Below, one piece after another: positions 1 through 6,445 of a stretch of DNA of 25,876 nt. The DNA is from Clostridiales bacterium (GTDB lineage: Bacteria > Bacillota > Clostridia > Oscillospirales > Acutalibacteraceae), in NCBI GenBank assembly GCA_019415925.1, contig DXYG01000032.1, positions 1-25,876 of the forward strand, given 5' to 3'. The first letter of the stretch is position 1; each line of letters begins with the position of its first letter. The notes beneath the pieces are model-generated. The model saw nothing but the letters and a program-made list of their open reading frames with translations. It had not been told where the DNA came from and searched no databases. A program made the position numbers and the translations under genes.

Positions 1-2
1 TC

Positions 3-191
3 AAGACTGATGAAAGCAATGTTGATAGGTTCATTGCCTTGGCAAACAAATACATCTACATTGAAAAGCTTACACCCGAGATACTCCGAACCTTTGTAAG
101 CAAAATCACCATACATGAAAATGACAAAGACATTACCGGAGCAAAGTATGAGATTGACATATTCCTGACGCATATCGGAAAATTCTGGTGA
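3..191 (+). CDS. C-terminal end of a DUF4368-type serine recombinase (partial)
   Basis: An open frame enters from the left edge and stops with TGA at 189-191, giving the last 62 residues of a protein. The segment contains VDRFIALANKYIYIEKLTPE and ends in IFLTHIGKFW. This matches the usual C-terminal tail (DUF4368) of large serine recombinases carried by Tn4451-like transposons and conjugative elements of Firmicutes. The catalytic N-terminal resolvase domain lies outside the window. Such recombinases usually sit at the very end of the element they excise, so the edge of another mobile element probably falls within the next few hundred bases. The family call rests on recognition of the tail only. 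Confidence 0.72.
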   Translation, partial: KTDESNVDRFIALANKYIYIEKLTPEILRTFVSKITIHENDKDITGAKYEIDIFLTHIGKFW

Positions 192-280
192 GAGATATTC
201 AATAGCAAAATCACAGCAAAAAACAGAGCAGATAGCGAAAACTACCTGCTCTGTAAAAAATTAAGTTATATGTTCCTTAT

Positions 281-325
281 GGGAAGTCAGCGGACTTGAA
301 CCCTCGGCACGCGGTTTTGGAGCGA
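281..325 (-). other. tRNA-like 3' fragment (weak)
   Basis: Read on the minus strand, this segment has an anticodon-loop-like CTCCAAA followed by ACCGC, and then GGGTTCAAGTCC, which resembles a T-arm. Only the outer T-stem pairs form, because two of the five are mismatched, and no matching 5' half (acceptor stem and D-arm) is present. It is therefore not a functional tRNA. It could be a decayed tRNA 3' end left at an integration junction, or chance resemblance. Confidence 0.22.
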
Positions 326-346
326 CTGTTGAAAGTTCAAAACCGC
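311..346 (+). repeat. 9-bp perfect inverted repeat (GCGGTTTTG / CAAAACCGC)
   Basis: GCGGTTTTG at 311-319 is the exact reverse complement of CAAAACCGC at 338-346, with an 18-nt loop. There is no T-run immediately after the right arm, so it is a poor terminator. It overlaps the tRNA-like fragment and lies about 120 bp beyond the recombinase stop codon, where a recombination or end-binding site could be expected. The function is unknown. Confidence 0.4.
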
Positions 347-712
347 ATATATAAGCCACTTTTTAAGCCAAAGTTTGAGCATCAGAATTGCGTTTTTGTA
401 ATTTTGATGCTTTATTGATGCTATTGGAAAATTCCTGCCAACTTAACTCTCTCGTTACTATATATATCATAGCATAACAAAGATTCATTGTAAAGGAATC
501 AAGAGCTCAAAATTTGCACCGCAATAAACAAAGAAAAGAGATGTTTATTTATCCTCAATATACTCATGAGGTGTAGGATTGTAATCTCTGGGATGATTTT
601 TCTTCTGTGATGATATTTGTAGCAGCAGACTCTTAAATCGGCTTAGAATAAATAGTGGCAAGAAGTATTTTAAGTTGTGTTCATATTCAGAATGCTCGCC
701 AAAATAACAGAT

Positions 713-720
713 AACAAAAG
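713..720 (+). repeat. Left target-site duplication of the IS256-family element
   Basis: AACAAAAG here is repeated exactly at 2225-2232, immediately outside the two ends of the insertion sequence. IS256-family elements generate 8-9 bp duplications, so an 8-bp repeat fits. Confidence 0.85.
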
Positions 721-757
721 GAGACCGCCGAAAAGTTTGTGTAAAAGTGAATAATAG

Positions 758-814
758 ACTTCCTTTCAAGCAATAATGGAAATAGAAAAAACAAAGCTTG
801 AAAGGAAGTTTTTT
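758..814 (+). terminator. Terminator-like hairpin that sequesters the transposase RBS
   Basis: ACTTCCTTTCAAGC (758-771) is the exact reverse complement of GCTTGAAAGGAAGT (795-808), a 14-bp perfect stem. A run of seven T follows at 808-814. The right arm contains the transposase ribosome binding site (AAGGAAG, 801-807), 9 nt before the ATG at 817. RNA entering from outside the element would fold here, terminate, and have its RBS masked. RNA started inside the left arm or loop would not form the stem. This protection against read-through is known in principle from other insertion sequences. Confidence 0.75.
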
Positions 815-816
815 TA

Positions 817-2043
817 ATGGAAAAAGTACCGGCAGAAATGATGAGAGAGTTTGTAAGAAGTCAGAAATTCACCTCAACAGATGAAGTTATGACAGCAATG
901 AAAAATATGTTCAAGGACATTCTTCAGGAGGTTATGGAATGTGAGCTTGCCAATGAGCTCGGCTACGAGAAAAGCGAAAGAACGTCGAATAATGAATGTA
1001 GCAATAAGTCGAAAAATTACAGAAACGGCTACTCAAAAAAGACGATAAAAACACAGATGGGAGAGCTTGATATTAAAGTTCCGAGGGACAGAAACGGCGA
1101 ATATGAACCTAAAATAATCGGCAAATATAATCGTAATGTTGACGGTATGGAAGAGAAAATCCTCTCGCTCTACGCTTGTGGAATGAGCCAGCGTGACATT
1201 GCAGAGCAAATCAAAAATCTTTATGATGTTGAAATCTCGCCTGAGCTTGTCAGCAAGATAAGCGAGAAGATTATACCTGATGTTACTGCCTGGCAAAACC
1301 GACCTCTTGAAGCAGTATATCCGTTTGTGTTTATGGACGCAATTCATTACAAGGTCAAGGAGAATCATCAGTATATCACGAAGGCTGCATATGTAGTTTT
1401 GGGCATCAATCTTGACGGTCAGAAAGACATTCTCGGTATATGGATTGGCGAAAATGAGAGCAGTAAATTCTGGCTGAATGTGTTGAATGAACTCAAAACT
1501 CGTGGAATTAAGGATGTATTTCTGTTCTGCGTGGACGGTCTGACAGGTTTCAGACAAGCTATTGAAGCGGCTTTTCCAAATGCACAAATTCAGCGTTGCA
1601 TCATTCATCAGATACGCTCAAGCACAAGATTTGTAAGTTACAAGCACATCAAAGAGCTGATGGCTGACCTCAAGAAAGTGTATCAGGCAATCAGCGAGGA
1701 AGAAGCTATGAACAACCTGATTTTATTCAAGGATAAGTGGGGCAAAACCTATCCGTCCTGCGTTAAAAGCTGGGAAGAAAATTGGGATATTCTCTCCACG
1801 TTTTTCGCATATCCGCCCGAGGTTCGGAAGATAATATATACGACAAATATTATTGAAGGCTTGAACCGTCAGTTCAGACAGATTACGAAGAACAAGCCAT
1901 CATTCACAAATGATGACAGCCTGCGCAAAATGTTGTATTTAGCGTCGCAAAAGATTGTCGAACGCTGGACGCAAAGATGTCGAAACTGGGATGTAGTTTT
2001 AAGCCAGTTATCGATAATATTTGAGGACAGAATACCTGCTTGA
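817..2043 (+). CDS. IS256-family (mutator-type) DDE transposase
   Basis: This 408-residue protein is full length for the IS256 family (about 390-410 residues). It cuts and rejoins the element's ends through an RNase H-like DDE fold. The catalytic residues are recognisable: D174 in FMDAIHYK, D240 in FCVDGLTGF and E347 in NIIEGLNRQFR. The C(2)H-like IQRCIIHQIR segment after the second Asp is also typical of the family. The N-terminal 100 residues, with ANELGYEKSER and the basic NYRNGYSKKT, form the usual end-binding region. The RBS is AAGGAAG at 801-807, inside the right arm of the upstream hairpin, so translation is probably low unless transcription begins within the element. There is no frameshift or internal stop, so it is expected to be active. 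Confidence 0.96.
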   Translation: MEKVPAEMMREFVRSQKFTSTDEVMTAMKNMFKDILQEVMECELANELGYEKSERTSNNECSNKSKNYRNGYSKKTIKTQMGELDIKVPRDRNGEYEPKIIGKYNRNVDGMEEKILSLYACGMSQRDIAEQIKNLYDVEISPELVSKISEKIIPDVTAWQNRPLEAVYPFVFMDAIHYKVKENHQYITKAAYVVLGINLDGQKDILGIWIGENESSKFWLNVLNELKTRGIKDVFLFCVDGLTGFRQAIEAAFPNAQIQRCIIHQIRSSTRFVSYKHIKELMADLKKVYQAISEEEAMNNLILFKDKWGKTYPSCVKSWEENWDILSTFFAYPPEVRKIIYTTNIIEGLNRQFRQITKNKPSFTNDDSLRKMLYLASQKIVERWTQRCRNWDVVLSQLSIIFEDRIPA

Positions 2044-2145
2044 TTTGCCCCCGAGAATAGAATTTCCTGTCTGCAAAATGTTATTCACGCTTTGGCGTGC
2101 ATAACATTCCGCAGACAGGAATGAAAAGTTGACACGGGGCAAATC
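2042..2145 (+). repeat. Long nested hairpin after the transposase gene
   Basis: An outer arm GATTTGCCCC (2042-2051) pairs perfectly with GGGGCAAATC (2136-2145). Inside it, 2064-2074 pairs with 2111-2121 (11 bp), 2077-2084 with 2101-2108 (8 bp) and 2086-2090 with 2095-2099 (5 bp), with a TTTG loop. Total pairing exceeds 30 bp. No T-run follows, so it is not a classical intrinsic terminator. It lies wholly inside the insertion sequence and starts on the transposase stop codon. Confidence 0.7.
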
Positions 2146-2224
2146 AGAAAGCCTGATTGCACCGCAATCCAGTGTTCTGTTATTGCTTAAGGATTATTAT
2201 TTACACAAAATTTTATGGGTTGCC

Positions 2225-2232
2225 AACAAAAG
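2225..2232 (+). repeat. Right target-site duplication of the IS256-family element
   Basis: AACAAAAG follows directly after the right terminal repeat and is identical to 713-720. Removing 721-2232 would restore the pre-insertion sequence. Confidence 0.85.
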
Positions 2233-2339
2233 CATTGCGGACATAGCCTGCACTTGCAGACAGTACCGCACAGTCTCTTCAAATCTTTATCAATACAATA
2301 CCAATTAGAATACTATACACTCTTTTCTAAAAGCAACGG

Positions 2340-2537
2340 TTAACGCTTCTTAATATTAATACTTCTGTGTTTTCCTGCCAATTCATATACATCACCAAAT
2401 ATAATTCTGTGAATCTTGAATACACCATTAGGAGAGAAATCGGAAAATCCGCTATTGTAGAGCGAAGTCATTTCTAAAGTGTTTTCTTTGTCTTTATCAG
2501 GCGTTGAAACTCGTCTTATTAATGTTTTTGTAATCAA
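2340..2537 (-). pseudogene. Fic-domain protein remnant (N-terminal part only)
   Basis: The 65-residue frame ends in IHRIIFGDVYELAGKHRS followed by INIKKR. This is the conserved first part of the Fic/DOC fold, which AMPylates or otherwise modifies target proteins with nucleotides. The catalytic HPFxxGNGR loop that should follow is absent because the frame stops at 2340. The next 100 bases contain no continuation in any minus-strand frame. The only start available is TTG overlapping the stop of the upstream kinase gene, and I see no RBS. I therefore read it as the leftover 5' part of a deleted fic gene. Translation as a coupled small peptide cannot be excluded. Confidence 0.7.
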
Positions 2538-3847
2538 TATTCATAGTTTAGTTGAGGAATTTCAAACACAACATTTGATGTGAAGGTCATATCACCCTCG
2601 TTGAAACACATATTTATTTCACCGTCATATTTTTTTACAACCCTTTGAATGCTTTTTAGTCCTGTTCCGTGTATTGAGCCTGATTTTTTGGACGATGCTA
2701 TTCGGTTGTTTTTGACGGCTATAATATTCTTTACAGAGTTTGTAAGCTGTATTGACAGATATTTATTTTTGCGTACAAACGCCGAAAAATCTATAAATCC
2801 GTTTTCTGTATTTTCTGCCGCTTCGACTGCGTTTTCAAGCAGATTGTCAAGCAGAGCAGTTATGTCGGGTTGGTTCATGAAACCAAAATCGGCACTTCTG
2901 ATGTCAATATTCATCTTCACCCCAAGCCTGTCGCACACAGATTTATACCTGTTGACTATAGAATTAACCATAGGATTGTTACAATAATCAACGGATTTGT
3001 TTACGCTGAAGTCTTCGATAAAATTATCTATGTACTCGGTAATAGCATCGTCCCCAGCTATACTTTTAATTGCATTTAAATGTCTTTTAATGTCATGCAT
3101 AACAATTCTTGAGCTTTCATTCTGCTCATTGAGTAAATCGTAATACTCAGCTGCAGATTTTAGTTTCTGCTTTTCATATTCCAATTCCATATTGCGGCTC
3201 TGAGTTTTCAGAGTGAATTCATAAACCCAGAACACCGCTATATTTGAAAAAAGCAATACCACTATGCCGATTAAAAGCAAGGTTAAAAAGACTTGTCCTA
3301 ATTCATATTCTGCAAGTGCATATAGTATTGCATATATAATCAAAGTACTTGATATCGGCAGAAGAAACAGTATAAGCGACGCAGCAGGACTTTCTTTACG
3401 GCGCTCATTTGAAGATGCCTTTGATAGTATATACATTGAAAAAAAGTAAAGCAGTTTGCTGATGGTTGATTGAAAAATAAGGTTTACCGAATTATCAAGA
3501 CAGGCGAGTAGTTCAGTTCCGAGTATGGCAGCTGAGAATAACATAACAACAAATTCTGTAGTAACATTAAATACTAAAAGTATACTGCAATGAAATATTG
3601 CGGACTTTATTTTTGCCTTGTAGCAACGATAAAGCAAAAAGAAATTGCAGACAAAAAATACGATCATATTTACAACAGTTATATTAATCAGCCTTGCAAA
3701 GTACAGAATTACATAAGCTGCCATAAATGAGATTATCAGAAACTTTTTACTTATCCTTCTTTCAAATTTGTTTTCAAAATAAAACAGTGATATCAGAATT
3801 TCTGCAAGAAAAATAAGCGCATAGCAAATTGTATATACCATTTTCAT
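2534..3847 (-). CDS. AgrC-like sensor histidine kinase (GHKL ATPase)
   Basis: The 437-residue protein has about six hydrophobic membrane segments in the first 215 residues. A coiled stretch leads to the dimerisation/phosphoacceptor motif MHDIKRHL (His251). A GHKL ATPase domain follows, with N-box DNLLENAVEAAE and G-box HGTGLKSI. This is the layout of AgrC/ComD/FsrC-type kinases, which sense secreted peptides at the membrane. Its ATG overlaps the stop of the LytTR regulator gene upstream by 4 nt, so the two are translationally coupled. No AgrB or AgrD homologue lies next to it. The gene pair is divergent from the lipoprotein/ABC operon at 4865, which is its likely target. Peptide sensing is inferred from family membership. 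Confidence 0.9.
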   Translation of the reverse strand: MKMVYTICYALIFLAEILISLFYFENKFERRISKKFLIISFMAAYVILYFARLINITVVNMIVFFVCNFFLLYRCYKAKIKSAIFHCSILLVFNVTTEFVVMLFSAAILGTELLACLDNSVNLIFQSTISKLLYFFSMYILSKASSNERRKESPAASLILFLLPISSTLIIYAILYALAEYELGQVFLTLLLIGIVVLLFSNIAVFWVYEFTLKTQSRNMELEYEKQKLKSAAEYYDLLNEQNESSRIVMHDIKRHLNAIKSIAGDDAITEYIDNFIEDFSVNKSVDYCNNPMVNSIVNRYKSVCDRLGVKMNIDIRSADFGFMNQPDITALLDNLLENAVEAAENTENGFIDFSAFVRKNKYLSIQLTNSVKNIIAVKNNRIASSKKSGSIHGTGLKSIQRVVKKYDGEINMCFNEGDMTFTSNVVFEIPQLNYEY

Positions 3848-4551
3848 ACCCCTATGTATGCAAAATATGCTTTTTTAAAGTTTGAATAGTACCTCTGAGA
3901 TATAGGAAGCATTTCATTTTTTAAATCCATTTTAATATTAAGCTGAGTCTTATTGAAACCCGAGACATACCTCAGATTAACAAGATAGCTGTAATGCGGT
4001 TGTGCAAAATAATCGTATCCCTTTAATTTTTCTTTCCAATAACTTAGTTTTTGATTTGTATAATACTTTTTTTGCCGTGTTATAATGACGGCTTTTCTGT
4101 TTTCAATGGTTACATATACTATATCGCTTGTGAAAACAGAGTAACACTCGTCATAATATTCAAGAGTTATTATCTGAGTATTGGAATGAAAATAATTAAT
4201 AGCCGTATTTAGCGCCCTAAAAAAACGGTCTTTGTCAATAGGTTTTGAAAGATAGCGAAACACATCCAAATCCATTGCGTCATCAAGATAAGATTCGTGC
4301 GATGTAATTATGAAAATAATTATATTGGAGTTTACCTTTTTTAATTGTGCGGATAAGGTAAGACCGTTTACCTGCGGCATTTCAATATCAATGAATGCCA
4401 TATCATATCTGTTATTGCTGTTCAGCGGATTGATTCCGCTGTAAAATGAATCAATATCAAAAGCTATTTTATGTTTATCGGTAAATGTGTTCAGATTATT
4501 TTTTATTTCTTCGACAATATATTTATCATCGTCACAAATCAATACTTTCAA
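3844..4551 (-). CDS. LytTR-family response regulator (AgrA-like)
   Basis: The 235-residue protein has an N-terminal receiver domain (residues 1-120): acidic cluster CDDD at 6-9, phosphoacceptor Asp55 in FIDIEMP, Thr83, and Lys103 in LSKPID. The C-terminal half (about 130-235) is a LytTR DNA-binding domain, with features such as YFAQPHYSYLVNLRYV. LytTR regulators bind pairs of about 9-bp repeats spaced by two helical turns. Such a pair is present in the divergent intergenic region at 4657-4690. The gene is first in a two-gene minus-strand operon with the kinase. The start ATG is at 4549-4551, and a purine-rich CGGGAGGTTTT lies just upstream as the RBS. Confidence 0.93.
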   Translation of the reverse strand: MKVLICDDDKYIVEEIKNNLNTFTDKHKIAFDIDSFYSGINPLNSNNRYDMAFIDIEMPQVNGLTLSAQLKKVNSNIIIFIITSHESYLDDAMDLDVFRYLSKPIDKDRFFRALNTAINYFHSNTQIITLEYYDECYSVFTSDIVYVTIENRKAVIITRQKKYYTNQKLSYWKEKLKGYDYFAQPHYSYLVNLRYVSGFNKTQLNIKMDLKNEMLPISQRYYSNFKKAYFAYIGV

Positions 4552-4656
4552 AAGGAAAACCTCCCGTGAATTATGCCATAATTATAACATATATTGCAAA
4601 AAATATCATTGTTTTAGGTTTGAATTTTTAATTTTTACCAATATAATTAGAAAAAT

Positions 4657-4690
4657 ACATCACTTTGAGCGAAATTGACATCATTTTTGC
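4657..4690 (+). promoter_or_regulatory. Candidate LytTR regulator binding site (21-bp-spaced direct repeat)
   Basis: ACATCACTTTGAG begins at 4657 and ACATCATTTTTGC at 4678; they agree at ACATCA-TTT. The 21-bp periodicity is what a LytTR dimer requires. The second copy runs into the predicted -35 element (TTGCAA, 4687-4692) of the downstream operon, as expected for an activated promoter. The bases differ from the classical AgrA consensus, so the call rests on spacing, position and neighbouring regulator. Confidence 0.55.
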
Positions 4691-4716
4691 AAAAATTATG
4701 TTTTTATTGTTAATAT
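4687..4716 (+). promoter_or_regulatory. Predicted promoter of the lipoprotein/ABC operon
   Basis: TTGCAA (4687-4692) and TAATAT (4711-4716) are separated by 18 bp and each match four of six consensus bases. The weak match suits an activator-dependent promoter with the direct repeat placed directly upstream. The predicted start is near 4722-4725, leaving a leader of about 140 nt before the first gene. Confidence 0.4.
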
Positions 4717-4724
4717 GTGTTAAA

Positions 4725-4814
4725 ATGTCAGCACGGTATATAAAAATTACTGTAGGTTTTGGAAAGCAGGCGTCAGGCTTGTGGGGTCCCGATTCTGTTG
4801 GCAATTATAACTAA
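4725..4814 (+). CDS. Possible small peptide in the operon leader
   Basis: A 29-codon frame runs from ATG 4725 to TAA 4812, starting MSARYIK and ending GLWGPDSVGNYN. An in-frame upstream ATG at 4698 would add a hydrophobic MFLLLICVK. No RBS is visible for either start. The predicted transcription start falls near 4725, so it could only be translated as a leaderless message. The segment from about 4750 to 4805 is visibly more GC-rich than its surroundings. It could be a signalling or leader peptide, or simply structured leader RNA. It is not recognised as any family. Confidence 0.2.
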   Translation: MSARYIKITVGFGKQASGLWGPDSVGNYN

Positions 4815-4817
4815 TTA

Positions 4818-4849
4818 AAATATCCCAATTGGAAACGAGTGGGATATTT
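4818..4849 (+). repeat. 10-bp inverted repeat just upstream of the first lipoprotein RBS
   Basis: AAATATCCCA (4818-4827) is the exact reverse complement of TGGGATATTT (4840-4849), with a 12-nt loop. It ends 2-3 nt before the RBS (ACAGGAG). It lacks a T-run and may be an attenuator or a stabilising 5' hairpin. A comparable hairpin precedes the lipoprotein gene of the right-hand module. Confidence 0.55.
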
Positions 4850-4864
4850 GAACAGGAGAATAAA

Positions 4865-5662
4865 ATGAAAACTAAAATTTTAATAGTTGTAATACTTATA
4901 TGTATGGTGATTGCTTGTAGTGGTTGTCAGTATAATAAAGAAGAAAATATAAGCAATAATGAATCAGGTTTGCAGAATAATGATGTCAAGACTTACACGG
5001 AAGAAGAAATAAATAAAATGTTCGGAGAAAATAAATATCCGAAGGCTTATATTAAAGATACAAATGAAGAAGTGAATGTCGGCGATTTTAGAGTATCTAT
5101 AAAAGACATAAAAGTAATTGAAAAAGTTTCCGAACTTGATGAAAAAAATTTTCTTGATTTCAGTGAGGATATAAAGAATCGTATTTCCTCTGACAATAAA
5201 TTCAAAACTTACAACAGAATAAGCTATATGCCGATTAACGGAGGGCTGGATATTAAGAATGTCGGTGAAACCAATGATGTACAGCCGGAATTATTACTTG
5301 TAGATTTTGTCTGGAAAAATACTTCAGATAAAAATATGCAGTTTACCGTCACTCCCGCCTTGTGCTTATATAAATACAGTGATATAGATGACGAGTTTGT
5401 CGGTGAAGTTGAAGGTCATATTCAGTATAAAAGCTCTGACGGTAAGCATTATTTGTCCGAAGGTCCTGTTTATTTTCCTCAATCACAATACAAGGATTCC
5501 GATAACGAAATAACGAGAGCGAAGAAATTTTTTGTATATGATTTTAAACCAAATGAGGAACTTGAATGCACATTAGGCTTTATTATAGACAAGGATCTTG
5601 AAGATGATGTATATTTGTCTTTTATCGGCGGACAGCTGGATACTTTGGTGAAGATTTTTTAG
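4865..5662 (+). CDS. Secreted lipoprotein of the left ABC module
   Basis: The start at 4865 is preferred over an upstream ATG at 4829 because it follows ACAGGAG and gives a clean signal peptide: MKTK, a hydrophobic stretch, then CSGCQ. Lipidation would fall at Cys18 or Cys21. The mature part of about 245 residues begins with a low-complexity Asn/Glu linker, then VGDFRVSIKDIKV and later WKNTSDKNMQFTV. This is reminiscent of the Ig-like beta-sandwich of DUF4352-type lipoproteins, by resemblance only. It is the first gene of a six-gene operon and is followed after 9 nt by a second lipoprotein with the same plan. A likely role is ligand capture or self-protection at the cell surface next to the ABC transporter. 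Confidence 0.85.
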   Translation: MKTKILIVVILICMVIACSGCQYNKEENISNNESGLQNNDVKTYTEEEINKMFGENKYPKAYIKDTNEEVNVGDFRVSIKDIKVIEKVSELDEKNFLDFSEDIKNRISSDNKFKTYNRISYMPINGGLDIKNVGETNDVQPELLLVDFVWKNTSDKNMQFTVTPALCLYKYSDIDDEFVGEVEGHIQYKSSDGKHYLSEGPVYFPQSQYKDSDNEITRAKKFFVYDFKPNEELECTLGFIIDKDLEDDVYLSFIGGQLDTLVKIF

Positions 5663-5671
5663 GAGTATGAA

Positions 5672-6436
5672 ATGAAGAAAATTTCTGTATTTTTTATTTT
5701 TTTATCGGCGTTAGTTGTTCTTACATCCTGCAACACAAAAAACGGTGAAAGCAAAGTTGAACCCCGTACGGAAGATACAAAGACCAAAATACTCACTGAC
5801 GAGAATACCGTAGAGCTTGAAGAAAGCTTTGAAATTATTCAAAACGGAGAGGCACTTAATCTCTCAATAATTGAGTATAACAGAGATTTTCGGAATTTAT
5901 ATGAGGATAACTCCTATGCGCAATATTTTGATTATAAAAAAAGCTTTTTGCCGTATGTCGAGGTTGAAAATCAATTTGATGATTACAATGCTTTTTACAA
6001 AATTAAAGGTTATCAAAGGAAAACCTATCATATTGACGAAAGTGGAAATAAAATATTCGGTGAAGAAGCTTATGTGAACAGAACCCTGCATACTTTTACA
6101 TTGAAAATTGAGAATAACAGTGATAAAGATATTTGTTTAAAGAACTTTCCGTCCCTGACCGTTATTTTTGAGGACGAAGACGGTAATGAATATTATGATA
6201 CAAACAATTACTGTAACGAAAACGGCGAAACAGAATTTTCTATGACTCCGGTTTGTCTTATGCCGTCGGATAATCCTGAGGCTGACAGTTTTGACGATTA
6301 TTTAAAATCAACGCTGAAAGCAAGCAACACCAATGAAGTTACATTAAAGTATGTTCTGGATAATGATTTATATACCTCTGCATACCTATGCTTTGACTCG
6401 AATAACGGAAATAAGTATTTTAAGCTTTATAGGTAG
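5672..6436 (+). CDS. Second lipoprotein of the left ABC module
   Basis: The 254-residue protein starts with MKKISVFFIFL and has a good lipobox LTSC (Cys20). The mature region has a polar linker, then IQNGEALNLSIIEYNRDF, and later LKIENNSDKDICLKNFPSL followed by acidic FEDEDGNEYYD. This matches the KNTSDKN...LYKYSD arrangement of the preceding lipoprotein, so the two are probably diverged paralogues. The RBS AGGAG lies 6 nt before ATG 5672. No catalytic motif is visible. It most likely faces outward on the membrane and works with the permeases encoded next. Confidence 0.85.
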   Translation: MKKISVFFIFLSALVVLTSCNTKNGESKVEPRTEDTKTKILTDENTVELEESFEIIQNGEALNLSIIEYNRDFRNLYEDNSYAQYFDYKKSFLPYVEVENQFDDYNAFYKIKGYQRKTYHIDESGNKIFGEEAYVNRTLHTFTLKIENNSDKDICLKNFPSLTVIFEDEDGNEYYDTNNYCNENGETEFSMTPVCLMPSDNPEADSFDDYLKSTLKASNTNEVTLKYVLDNDLYTSAYLCFDSNNGNKYFKLYR

Positions 6437-6445
6437 GAGGAGAAA

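Larger units (their letters stand above)
192..720. other. Gene-poor spacer after the recombinase
   Basis: No open frame here looks like a real gene. The stretch contains a tRNA-like 3' fragment, a 9-bp inverted repeat (311-319 with 338-346) and an AT-rich segment ending at the insertion sequence. It probably includes the right end of the element to which the serine recombinase belongs, but I could not place a boundary because the other end is outside the window. The last 8 bases (713-720) are the left copy of the target duplication of the downstream insertion sequence, so 545-720 was once continuous with 2225-2340. Confidence 0.5.
721..2224 (+). mobile_element. Complete IS256-family insertion sequence, 1504 bp
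   Basis: The element is bounded by imperfect terminal inverted repeats. The left end (721-745) begins GAGACCGCCGAAAAG and ends TTTGTGTAAA. The reverse complement of the right end (2200-2224) begins GGCAACCCATAAAAT and ends TTTGTGTAAA. The inner parts (AAAA, TTTGTGTAAA) match exactly and the outer parts only partly. AACAAAAG flanks both ends as an 8-bp target duplication. One intact transposase gene fills most of the element. Intact ends, open frame and duplication indicate a recent and possibly still mobile insertion. Confidence 0.88.

Noticed and set aside
514..525. 12-nt repeat TTGCACCGCAAT shared with 2157-2168
   Set aside because: One copy is outside and one inside the IS, with no extension of homology. 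Probably coincidence.
545..769. Minus-strand frame of 74 codons across the left IS end
   Set aside because: Its start codon lies inside the IS hairpin arm and the frame crosses the terminal repeat, so it did not exist before insertion. The outside part matches no family I recognise.
1033..1608. 191-codon minus-strand frame
   Set aside because: Lies entirely antisense to the intact transposase gene and has no RBS or recognisable motif.
2649..3449. Plus-strand frames antisense to the kinase gene
   Set aside because: They overlap a well-supported kinase gene and show no domain or RBS.
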